Under the pieces are notes generated by a model. That model saw only the letters and a program-made list of their open reading frames with translations. It did no database searches and was not told the origin of the DNA. From Apostichopus californicus (Eukaryota > Echinodermata > Holothuroidea > Aspidochirotida > Stichopodidae), in NCBI GenBank assembly GCA_020650975.1, contig JAIPMN010001849.1, forward strand, positions 294-38,209: a stretch of DNA of 37,916 nt, written 5' to 3'. Numbering within the stretch: position 1 is the stretch's first letter; every line of letters begins with the position of its first letter. Position numbers and translations under genes: made by a program. Shown here piece by piece: positions 1 through 11,200 of this stretch.

Positions 1-421
1 ATTTGGTTCATTAGTTATCAACCAGTAATTATTTAACTGTTTCGATTGACTGAATACCAACAATTTACAACCATTGACCAAGCAGTCAACAGAAGCCCCA
101 TTCCTCGTAAGCCCTACAAGAAATTCAGTTGCTGACACTGTTCGAAAACACTTTTTTTTTTAATTTATGACAAAATTTTATGACACCTTTGACAAAATTT
201 GGGGGGAGGGGCCTGTGCCCCCCCCGGGCCCCAATGGGCACGACGCCACTGAACACGATTTATCATTGGCTTCTCCTTATCTTGTAGAAGTAAATATTAT
301 TTGAGGTATCATGAAATCTTGATATGTGACACCATATTACGTGCTCATGTAAACACGTGGAAGAGAAGTTCTTTGCCTACCCAAAACATTAATGTTAGGT
401 AGCCGAAACTTGACCTCTCCG

Positions 422-615
422 TATCATTCTTACAGTACGTGTTCACGTTAGGCCATGTAGTGATAGGATGATCAATCATGTTATCTGTACCGCATGGTAA
501 ATGTCTGTAGGAGATCTCCTTATCATTCTTAAATACGTGTTCACGTTAGGCCATGCAGTGATAGGATGATCAATCATGTTATCTATACCGCATGGTAAAT
601 GTCTGTATAGGAGAT
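422..615. repeat. 98-bp tandem duplication upstream
   Basis: Two copies starting TATCATTCT at 422 and 520, both with ACGTGTTCACGTTAGGCCAT and a small palindrome ATGATCAATCAT. A few substitutions separate them. Confidence 0.92.
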
Positions 616-619
616 AAGA

Positions 620-2040
620 GCTTAATTAGATCCCCAAAATAGTTTTATCAGCAGACAAATCTACATAGTAAATAGAGATAAGAATAAACGGAATAATTAG
701 AAGTAACAAACAATGAGCAACCTTTTATGAGTGCACATTGTTAAGTTATATAGTAACATATAAGTAACATAGGGGACCAGCTGTCCAAGTCTAGTGTGGC
801 TGGTCAGGTTATATTCTTTGCAATCGCCCACCCCTCAAGATGCTTCCCCAGCCCCCACTCCCCTATAGTAGGCTTCGTTAAAACAATACTGAAACATTTC
901 CCCTCACGTCCAAATTTCCTTCATTGGGGTAATATTAGGCTAACAAAATGCTATACATACGCCCATGGACCCCTGCCGTGCAGTGGACTCCACGGGGGCT
1001 TTGAAATACATTCCAATAAAATTATAATCATTACAATTTTTGAGAAAATATTTCTGTGCTTAATTTAAAATACTACTGCAGCTTCGAATACCTTACACAT
1101 AAATTAGCTTCATCTTACTGACATATCCTGTTATGATTTAAAGTCGCCACCGGGGAACAAGAAATGTCTCAAAATCCAATGATTTACTTCGCCCCCTGGA
1201 CCCCCACCAGGGCATTGGAATTATTCCACAGAAATTAAATCTCTCTCTCACTTTTTCTTTTGTATTCTAAACTTGCTACGAGAAACAAGTAATATATGAA
1301 AACGCTTGAGATTCCGGGGGCTTCATCCCTGGACCCCAATTAATTTTGCCCTCCAAAATCACTACAAAGGCGAACTCCCAGTCAATAAATGTTTACAATT
1401 GATTTTTTTCTCTCGAAACGTTGCTCAGCTAATAACTGCAAGTCAGTCTCGAAATCGATTAAAATCCCTCCTGAAAATTGGTTAAATTACGATCCTGATT
1501 ATGTGACATTAAAGCTTTGTTATACAAGTTTGAATTCCATGCAAAAATTAAAATGTTCATAAATTAAAATTTGGTTCACCGATTAAGCGTGGGATGGGGA
1601 GTGGGTAGGACATGTTCCCTATCCCCCTAAATTTCCCGGTGATGTACACTTTATTTAGGTGCACTTCCAAAAGTTTCCCCAAACTGTTTGTTTGTCCCCC
1701 CCCCACCCCCACACTTGCCCCTCCCGCCACTTTGGAATATCTGGTGCTGCCACGGACTGCTTGCCATTCATCGACGTCATACAGCTTAACTATCTAATAT
1801 TATACAACACCTAATTGTATTCTGGTCATTTGATTGGTCAATTGCTCGTTGATTGCATGCAAAATCCGCTCTATTCAACTCTATGAAATAGAACCATGGG
1901 TTATACTTTTTTGGTAGCACTTTTTTCAATGGTAAGAGAGCAGAGAAACCTGTCTGTTCAAAACAATCTGTTGCATGAGTGCATTTTACCCATCTTAATA
2001 TAATATGTTGTATAAAACAAATAATGCATGGTTTCCATTC
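620..2040. other. Upstream intergenic, no gene seen
   Basis: AT-rich with recurring short GC-rich motifs of the type GCCCCTGGACCCC (about 970-1000, 1190-1215 and 1315-1340), probably an old dispersed or degenerate tandem repeat. Short ORFs here look random in composition. Confidence 0.5.
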
Positions 2041-2163
2041 GTGCAATATAGTGCAAATATTTAATTCGTTGAAAGATGTAATTTGTTCCATTCAACTCGG
2101 CTGCGCCTCGTTGAATGGAACAAATTACATCTTTCAACGAATGAAATATTTGCACTATTGCAC
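2041..2163. mobile_element. Foldback/MITE-like hairpin with about 55-bp arms
   Basis: The left arm 2041-2096 (GTGCAATATAGTGCAAATAT...) and right arm 2110-2163 are near-perfect reverse complements, with about one mismatch and one 2-nt indel, around a 13-nt centre TCGGCTGCGCCTC. Same-sequence ORFs on both strands here are a consequence of the palindrome. Confidence 0.85.
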
Positions 2164-2370
2164 TCATAACCATATAATAGTGGACGGCGTTCTTAATATC
2201 ACACGCACAGTCTTCGGATTGCTTAATTCCAAAAATAATAATGATAAGAACAAGAAGTAATAAATTAACACACATGCATTGTTCGAAGAAGTTTATGTTA
2301 TCAATCCAGTCTTTGACAATACCTGAATAATGGTGCTTTTTATCTACTTTGCGCCGATATATACTCGTCT

Positions 2371-2455
2371 GATATTATATGATATGATATGATATGATAT
2401 TGTATGGTATGATATAGTATGAAATGGTCTGGTAGGATAAGATATGGTATGATTT
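2371..2455. repeat. GATAT microsatellite, degenerating to the right
   Basis: Repeats of GATAT, then variants such as GGTAT and AGTAT. Confidence 0.9.
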
Positions 2456-3379
2456 AGAGTATTAGAGTATTTTTTTTATCGAAATATCGACTTTTATCTC
2501 GCTTTATCGACTGCATACTTGATATTAACGCTATATATTGGAAGTTGGTTTGATGCTCACAATTCCGACTTCGTATCTGAAATGTTTGACTATTTTATCA
2601 CAGCTTTATTTTAAAATTATCTTTAACTTCAGCTTTAACATTCTTGTTGCCTTATTAACAATTTTACTTTCAAATGTCGAAAATTCGACTTTCTATAGAC
2701 GTTTCAAAAAGAAGAACAAAATCCTGACGGAATATCATGTATGTCAATACGACAAATTGATCATTTAATTTCCTGGCCCCCATTTTGCTAATGCAAATGA
2801 TATAGCTGAATAATCCAGTGTTGCTACGACGTGCATCTCAAAATACATACTGGACTGCAGAGTAGAAGAAGGTCCCCTCCCTCGAAATGGATGGAGAAGC
2901 CTTGACGGGACAGCTGAAACATCAAACTGTGCAGGCGTGCATCAGAAAATGAAAAAACTAAGGTATGCTTGTCCTCCCTATTCCAATATGGAATGCGAAA
3001 AAGACCACAACATATGATGATGTTAACGATGATCTAATATTATACGATCATGTACTGAAAACTTACGATCATGTACAAGATTCCAACGCATATGGTCTAT
3101 GGTGAGGTCAATCATTCAGAAAACAGTTTCATGCCACACAAACTTAAGGGGACACTGTAGTAATACCGCCCCCCTTTTTTCAATATGGACTGAGAAGCAA
3201 CGACGGGATAGGCAACACATCATTACCGGAGAAGAAGTGCTGATCCAACGAGAATGAGTAGGCTAATTGTGGAGCTAGAAGTTCCGAATTAAAAATTCCA
3301 ATATAAATGAAAATGCCAGCTTTTTTTACTACTATTTCCGGTCCAGCCCTATTTATTAATGCCTGTTTGTACTAGGTTT

Positions 3380-3600
3380 GGATAGAATGAACCTAGAGAT
3401 GCCGAGGCGGGATCGTGTGTGATCGATAGGCGGGAGATGCGTCAGTGTCGCGCGTTTTCACTATAGCATCGAAGCTGACCCGCGGATCAAATAAACCAGC
3501 AGTTAGAGTATAACACAATATAGTTGTGCAATAATACATTATACACGTTTAATAATTCAGACAGGTTACCTTTGATCCGAGGGTAACCTTTCATGCTACA
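3380..3600. other. CpG-rich block, unassigned (possible LTR remnant or promoter)
   Basis: Locally CpG-rich (GCCGAGGCGGGATCG, GTCGCGCG, ACCCGCGGATC), followed by an AATAAA at about 3490 and a GGTTACC/GGTAACC hairpin at 3564-3588. The layout recalls an LTR 3' part, but no paired LTR or coding sequence was seen. Confidence 0.3.
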
Positions 3601-4220
3601 AGCGTTTGCGCTAGAAATTCAGATTTGTATAACACTATCCCAGTTTTAAACAATGCAAATTCAGATGGTAAACAAATTTAGAAATTTGTTTACATGAATG
3701 TATAAATAGAATATAGGCCACTTGAAGGAATGTACTTTGAGATGAAGAAACTAGAACTTTGCAAACAAAACAAATCTAACTATGTTTCATTTGGATTTTA
3801 ATCAACATGTCTGCTCTCTATTCGTTAACTATAAATAGCAATACATTCTAGTTTCTAGTTTGCGAATAGATATGTCTATATATAACTAGCAGTAAAACCG
3901 GTCGTGAGGTGGAATTTTTCTGGTGTGTTGATCTTTATTAAGTTCCTACAGCAACCAGAAGCGTAATTGATTTGTTTGTTTGAACTCAAAACCTATTTTC
4001 ACATAACAATGTATGTAGCGAACAACCATGGTAGTATTCTACCTTTACATGTCTATAGACAATGCGATATGTTCAATGAGGTACATAAATAGAACACCTC
4101 ACAGATAAGGCTGTTAAGGTAGCTATTTCTGTAAAATACGCCAGTTTTGTTTATTGCATAGATATGTTCATGATAACAAACCACCAAATTTCACACTTCA
4201 GAGGAATTTTATTTTACATG

Positions 4221-4446
4221 CCTGACATTGTTCTATAATTCATTTGGCCACTCCCATCATCTCACCTGACATTGTTCTATAATTCATTTGGCCACTCCCA
4301 CCATCTCACCTGACAATGTTCTATAATTCATTTGGCCAACCCATCATCTCACCTGGCAATGTTCTATAATTCATTTGGCCACTCCCACCATATCACCTGA
4401 CAAGGTTCTATAATTCATTTGGCCACTCCCACCATCTTACCTGAAA
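4221..4446. repeat. 44-bp tandem array, five copies
   Basis: Unit CCTGACATTGTTCTATAATT then CATTTGGCCACTCCCACCAT and CTCA, starting at 4221, 4265, 4309, 4352 and 4396. Confidence 0.93.
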
Positions 4447-5733
4447 ATATAGAACAATAGAAAACCTCCCATTATACATATTTTGCATAAAAAAGAACCG
4501 AGCGTACCTCGGCGAAGCATACCTGATCTTCCATGTCTTTGGTTTTTATGTTGCATTTTCTATTCTGTTAATGTAAGTGTAATATCTAATTCTTATATAT
4601 ATTGTGACTATTTACATTGGCGTAAGATATTGGAGCAACAGTTAGAAGTTCAGGCTGTACTGCAAAAACCAGTTAGTATAGTGGACGTTCTTCTACACTA
4701 ATGTTTGAAATAGGTAAGATGAGTTGGATAGTCAAAGTTTTATCAGGACCCTCCCAACTGCGTTCTGGAAGAGTATCATAAAGGGTCTTATCACGAAGAA
4801 ACACAAACCTGCATGCTATGTGTCCAACTCTATTTAACATTTTATGAATTTGTATCATTTAAACTAAAACATAAATAAAACTCTCTCCCAATGCCCACCA
4901 ATATGGGAATTCAACAGAAATCTTCTCCCCCAACAGAGTAAGCCCGAGAGTGCCATATGTGGGCGTCTACTGCAGTTGCTCGCCCTAGCCATGGGTAATA
5001 ATCGGCTCTCCTTTGCGCGGTTCCATCTGTGCTGCGCACCACTCCTTCCGCTACTCTCTCCAACCCCAGACACCCGACAAAACGGTGAATTTCCACGGTT
5101 AACCGTTAATTCTGTTATAGTTAATCGGTAAACACGACAGTTAACCGTTATAGAAAAACCGAGATGTCCTCCCCCCCCCCCTCCCCGCTCGATTTTTTTC
5201 TGCGGAAGCCCATGCTTGCAGTGAACTTATAATTAGTGATGCAATCAGAAGCATCGCCTGATGGTGGAATACTCCTATTAGAGTCCAAAGACACTATGTC
5301 AATCTGCCCCAAGTGTTCTTCAGCATTGTTCCAACAAGCAGCAGGAGAACATCTTTTTTGGTATGTTATCAATTAGGAGCTGGTTTTGTGTGCATTGAAT
5401 GAAAGTACATGTTGTGCAAAAATTGGGTCACTTGAGGTAAGTTTAGACCATTTTAGGCCTTCCGGGAGCAGCGTACGAACCTTTTTACTAATGAAAAAAG
5501 AGGTTTGTTTACAAGTGACGAAAACTTCAGTCTCTTATAGCAAAAAAAATCAACATGGTCATGATACGGAAAATTGATGGTGCCGTGAATGGCCAACTTT
5601 TCAGTTATCCAGTGATGGGCTACGTTTAGAGATCACATTCATTCATGATTTAGTGTGTAAGTCAATGGGGCATTTAATAGGCGTATGCTTCCTGGTGGCA
5701 CCGAAATTCGGTGAAATGAGTGCTGACCAGCAC

Positions 5734-5805
5734 TGATCTGTACACTAACTTGGTTAGTGTACAGATCACTGACCTCTACCACCTTTACTACCTGGTAGAG
5801 GTCAG
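5734..5805. repeat. Two abutting perfect hairpins
   Basis: Stem 1 is TGATCTGTACACTAAC (5734-5749) with its exact complement at 5753-5768 around a 3-nt loop. Stem 2 is CTGACCTCTACCA (5769-5781) with its complement at 5793-5805 around an 11-nt loop. They share a border with no spacer. Confidence 0.85.
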
Positions 5806-6059
5806 TGGTACAGTGGCTGACCAGACACGGGCAGGGCAGTTCCATGCGTTTGAAAATACAAACATTATCACAGAATATGGATACCATGAAAAATGATGTT
5901 CCAAAGCTGTCAAAGATTCCTAAAATAGTTTGTTGAAATGTCCTATTATTTGTTAAACATTTCGAGCGATTTTGGTGTATCTAGGTAATTTACAAATATG
6001 ACAGAGTGCCCTGCATGCGGTCATTTCAGTCGTTTATTTTTTTTACATGAACGGCAATC

Positions 6060-6360
6060 CATAGAGTAGTGCCCATATCTCCGTCCTCTGGGTAAATATT
6101 GTTTTTATCTAGCTTTGCCTGTACTGTCAAGACACAACACATTAATTGTCACTTCCGCACAGTCGTTCTGTGCGAGAATTGCTTCGCTACAGAAATAAAA
6201 CACAAGCGAATACAATACAGTTCATCGTTTGTGCAACCCAACCTGAATTCTCCTACTTTATTCCTTGATCTGGTTCTGTGTAAGCCGATGCATAGCACAA
6301 AAAGGCGTATGTCTTACGAGGTTTCATCACTCATTGGTCATATGCCTATTGCTTCAATAG
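6060..6360 (+). promoter_or_regulatory. Possible EXOC1 promoter / first exon region (weak)
   Basis: This stretch is less AT-biased than its surroundings and has more CpGs. It also holds ACTTCCGC (6151-6158), an ETS-type core in reverse, and a short GCACAGTCGTTCTGTGC hairpin. It lies 1.8-2 kb before the inferred 5' UTR acceptor at 8097. No TATA box or clear first-exon donor could be fixed. Pure inference. Confidence 0.2.
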
Positions 6361-6370
6361 CTACCAAGGC

Positions 6371-6401
6371 CTAAGTTAGGCCTAGGCTAGGCCTAACTTA
6401 A
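6371..6401. repeat. TAGGCCTA palindrome
   Basis: CTAAGTTAGGCCTAG and its reverse complement lie one base apart, the last base pair excepted. TAGGCCTA motifs recur in the surrounding upstream sequence. Confidence 0.75.
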
Positions 6402-7032
6402 GATTTAGCTTAGCCCAAGACACACATGTTAATGTAGTCTAACTTGGGTCTAACGTTATCCTAGTAGTATTACTTTAATAGATCCCTAGAGTAGTGGGCT
6501 AAAGAATAAACTAATCAACGTTTGGGGTAGTAGGCCCAGTGTTAAAAGGTCGAATGTGATGTTTAGACTAAATTAGATTTAGAGGTATTATCTATACAGT
6601 TGGCTGTAGGCCTATTGACTCGTCAATTGAGTATTAGAAAGTTAGCCGTGGCAAAGCTGCTGAACCCAATGTCAGGTGGCTGGCATGACACTCAGTGATA
6701 GACTATGAGGAATTCTGTGGATGAGGTTGAATAAATCACAGTCTATAAGAATTTGAAATATTGAAGTGGTTAACACTACTACTAGTAAGAGGTAACAATA
6801 ATCATCAAGTTTGATGGAGTAGTAGCATGGACACTTCGAAGTTCAGACACCTAAGCCTTAAAACACCCAAAAACTATATCTTCTGGTATAAATCACCTGA
6901 AAATATACTTGATATGGTGGGAGAAGTTTGTTATATTACGATACACAGCCAAACTTTCTTTCCTGCAAACTGTTTTCACGTTGTATTCCAAGAAGATTCT
7001 TCGTGATTGTGGAACTGGTATTTCTTTGCTAG

Positions 7033-7311
7033 AGTATTGCGAAGTTCGGACACCAGGCACCACAGTGTGGCGCTGGTGATAAAATTGGTGGCGCAGTTGC
7101 TCTTTCAGTAATTATAACAGACTTCATAGATCTCTGTCATTTTATTGACAAATATGTAAGTACTTACTTGCACACGGGTCATTTTGAAGAGAAAGTAACT
7201 GTAGCTTTGTAGTTTTTTTGTGAAATTGGCTTTTGCTGTAGGTTGTCATGGTGAAATCGTGTATTTCTTAGGGGTGTCCGAACTTCGCAGTGTTCCGAAC
7301 TTCGCAATACT
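7033..7311. mobile_element. Small TIR element (MITE-like)
   Basis: Left end AGTATTGCGAAGTTCGGACA (7033-7052) is matched by the right end TCCGAACTTCGCAATACT (7294-7311), with a second internal copy GGTGTCCGAACTTCGC at 7273-7288. The 280-bp length with no ORF suggests a non-autonomous DNA transposon. Target-site duplication uncertain. Confidence 0.65.
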
Positions 7312-8097
7312 GACTATACTAGTACAATCAGAGTGTTTTGTCCGAGACTAGCCCTAATCAGACTCAGGGAGGTTGAATGTCATTTATTTAAGGTCAATGC
7401 TGCATGACATGGGTGGTACAGTCAAGACTTTGAACTCCCAAATTATACTAATTGTCTAAATATTAAATTTCTCTTATTCTTTGAAATCTATGTATTGCAA
7501 TGTGTTAACATCATGCACATGTAGGCCTATAGCTTATGAAAGTATTTCGACAAAAACTTTATGAAAGTCCTTAAACAATTTCCTAGAAGTCTTTTTGCTA
7601 ATGATCACACTGATTTGGTTCCTCTTATGGTGTAGTTTACTTAGAAGGATGGAATGCATTTGAATTTCACTTGGTGGAGCTCATATGTGCTATAAATACT
7701 ATCAAATGTTTTAATACAAATATGATAAGTAGAATAAGAAAGATCTAGAAAGAATAAGTTGTCTTTCTTCATTTTGTTTACATTGGCTGGGAATAATTTA
7801 TCCTGTTTGGCATCTCAAGATGGTACACTAAATAGTCAAATTGCTGTACAAAGCCAAAAATATATAGCAGTTATTTTTTACACAGTAACCATAGTGTTTT
7901 ATAAGAGACAGAGGCTTCAAAACTGCTTCACAAACTTTAACACTACATTATTCCCTGATAGGACTCAAGCAAAGAACAGTTGAGCTAGATGAATATGCTA
8001 GTTACATTAGAACTGTTACTGGATATTAGTGATGATTTGGACCAAGCTTTGCAATTATACATTTTGTTTTGACTTGCATAATTGCTCAATTTTTCAG
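7312..8097. other. Probable 5' UTR intron, no gene seen
   Basis: AT-rich sequence ending in the acceptor at 8097. No domain or repeat recognised. Confidence 0.4.
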
Positions 8098-8110
8098 AGA
8101 GTATACCAAG
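8098..8110 (+). other. EXOC1: End of EXOC1 5' UTR after a likely 5' UTR intron
   Basis: A pyrimidine-rich acceptor (TTGCTCAATTTTTCAG) ends at 8097, 13 nt before the ATG. This suggests that the start codon lies in the second transcribed exon and that a non-coding first exon lies upstream. The upstream exon could not be identified. Confidence 0.55.
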
Positions 8111-8234
8111 ATGGCTGCTATCAGACACACACTTCAAAGGGACATCTTTTTGCCTCAAGATGAGAGACTCATCGAAGTTGTTCATGTCAGTAAGACAGGA
8201 AAGAAAAAGAAGTCAAGTTTTCTTTGTGCAGCAG
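8111..8234 (+). CDS. EXOC1: EXOC1 coding exon 1
   Basis: Residues 1-41 plus one base of residue 42 (phase 1 end, donor CAG|GTTCAAG). It encodes the conserved family start (ALQRDIF, DERL) and the lysine-rich strand KTGKKKKSS, which in the Sec3 PH-like domain contributes to phosphoinositide binding. An in-frame ATG at 8069 upstream is before the acceptor and not homologous, so 8111 was chosen. Confidence 0.95.
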
Positions 8235-11200
8235 GTTCAAGTTTATTTTATATTTTTATTTTGTTGTTGTTATATGATGGGACTGGCTTTCATGTAAATC
8301 ACTGTCAAACACTGAATTCTCTTTTACACTTGTTGGATGTATGTCCATATGGCAGTATGTGCTGTTGGGCTATTAACATTTTAATACTGTATTTTGCACA
8401 TGTTAAGATGGTATGCCAGCCCTCAAAGTCATTTTCTGTTTCTGTTAAGTACTCGTTAAAAACCACTCTCGGGTATCACAACGAGGATGTTGGTACGCAG
8501 CGCAGCAGTGCTGATAACAATGCGTGGGCAATCTAGTTTTAAACACCTCAAGACTAGGGCTCTCCTTAATGGCCAAGGATTGCGTATTCCAGTCTTTTAT
8601 AGTCCTAGGATAGAAACTATACTGAAAAGCATGATGATTATGTGGAATTTGAATATAGCGGCCACGTCTTCCTTGTTTCAAGAAGGGATTAGTCTCGTTT
8701 GGGACTGCAACTAGGCCATTTATTATTTGATAAAAAAGCATGAGTCTGGCCCTTTTCCTTCTTTCTATGAGGGGTTCCCATTTTAAAGTCTTGAAGATCT
8801 CAGTGATGCTGGATTGCCTATGGAAATCATGAGTTACAAAACGTGCTGCCTTCCTTCTTCTCCACTTGAATGGATAATGTCAAAAAGAACACACCCATGC
8901 ACTATATATGTTTGTTGTAAAAATGTCATACGATTAACTCATACTACTGTACTTTACATAAATCACAATTTGGTTAATATTTCTCACATTTATTGTTTTC
9001 TTTAAATCTTGATGTCTCTTTTTCTCATACAGTTACAACTGATGAGCCAATACAGGTATACATTCACAAGGTCAAGAAAATCGATAAGGATAACTACAAG
9101 AAAAGACAGTCATGGATACTTACAGATTTGAAGTTTGCAGATGGCAAGAATTCTAAAATTGTAAGAGACATTTTCTCCCACGCCTTTGCTACGTTTGTGG
9201 CAATTATAAATTGATAATATCATCCAGGAAATATATTTGTAGCCATACTAACCCAATGAGAGCAGTTTCATGTCATTTTAAAAGCCTAGATTCTCATTCT
9301 CAACCTTTAAAATGTTCATGGCTCCACAGACATAAGCCAGACAATAGTCAGCATCTCCAGTGATCTCAAACCTGTTCTCTCTTGAAACTCTACTGTATAT
9401 AAGTAAAATGTTTACAGACTTCCTTACCCTCTCTGACCTCTTTCAATTTTAACTGACCCCTGAGGGATTCGAAGACAGCAGGTTGAGATGCACTGTTTCA
9501 ATACAGGAGAAGGACATAGCTGTTTGCTAGACTTATGAAGTACTACACTATTTTCTTTTTGTATCCTTATAATCTCTATATTGTGCGATTGAATTAGGAG
9601 ACGATGAATCAAGAGGTTGGTTATATGTGAACAAGATAAGTCAATCTGCAAGGAGACTGTTTGTGAAGGATAAAACCTATTATAAGCTATTTCACAGGTC
9701 AGGAGAAAGATGGATAGCTATGCCCCTTAATTATTAATTAGGTCAAGAATGACAAGACAATGCTTACTCGGTTAATCTATTTCATGTCTGTCATAATCAG
9801 CCCATTGGCAGTTATACTCTTCTCATGTCACAAAGAAACATAGTGACAGGCTGGTAAGATATGATTGCAATTTAGATTACAAATATATTAAAACAAAATC
9901 ATATTTGGCAACACTGGTGTGTATGGTTGTATGTTGTTGTCTCTTATGTTTGTCCATTGTCCACCATCGACTTGAGAGACTGGGCATACATATAACTCAT
10001 ATAGGACATTTGTTTTGACTTTTGTTGCTTTAAGTTCCAATTGGAAGAATGCTGTTCCATAATCACTGAAGTAAAAGTATACAATGCTGTACTGTACTGT
10101 ATTTAGGAATTGAATTTCTAAACTTCATTGTAATAGTTGCATTAGATGTAGTTTATTCCAACTATCACCACTTCATCCAATATATAGACAGTTTTGTTGA
10201 CCATTTGCCTGATGGCCACAATTTGTTATGTCTCAGAAATTATCATATTCAACTCTATTTTGTGAAATCAATCATTTTGTTTTCTTCCTATTTGTGTAGG
10301 ATGTACCAGAGTTTGATCTCCACTTTGAGAAACCGTACAAATGGATTGCCAGTAATGTCACTGAAAAGACCAACTTCATAGCTTGTCTGTGGAAGGTAGT
10401 GTAATAGTTAAAGTTCATATCTAGTATTCTAGTAACCTGTATTCTCATTTCCACTTCTCTTGAATCCTTTCTTGATTTTTCATTCTACAGTTTATTTAGC
10501 ATCCCTTCATATCTGTACCTTTACTTTCTCATTCCTTATATACTTTTAGTTCATATATCTATGCATGGGTGTATCTTTCCTATATTGAGATACCTGTCCA
10601 TGAGTTTCTTGGTCAGCCATTTATGTGAATCCCCTTAGTTGTTTGTTCTTCATTATATGTCTTGAGTAGTTTCCATTCTTGTATTTTAGTTGCAAAGGAT
10701 GGTGTTATTGTGGTCCAAAGAGAAGTCAAACAAGAATAGTAGACAACTTAAAGTGTGTATAAGATTAAGAAAGCAACTACTGTAACAACACAGTGGTCAG
10801 TTTGTGTTTATAGCCTGTTAGAAGAGGTTAGAAAGTATGAAGAGAAATAGGAAAGAGGAAAAATTTATTTGATGTAATTGGCCAGTGGTGCAAACTTGGG
10901 ATGGGTTGGAGTAGTGGAATTGTGTGGGGTATGGAGAAGTATGGAGTCGCTGTGCAAAAATCAGGTTAAAACAAAATCTGATACTGAAATGGTTGGTCTT
11001 TATAAGAACTTTAAACAATTATCATCAAGTCATCATCATATAATTTGTGTAAATGAATCAAACGAGTCATGTTGATGTAACTATTGTCGATGGACATTTT
11101 GTTTCTTTAATTTCTCACAGCTGAGTCAGAGATATCTGAAGCAACTGAAGAAACCAGATTTTATAAATGTCAATCCAGAACTTTTAGAAGGTGAGATCCT

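Noticed and set aside
1958..2275. Overlapping ORFs on both strands around 2000-2270
   Set aside because: The two strands encode the same peptide because of the hairpin; no gene.
8069..8536. Single 155-residue ORF as an independent small gene
   Set aside because: Its middle is EXOC1 exon 1; the part before 8098 is intron and the part after 8234 is intron 1 including LINE sequence.
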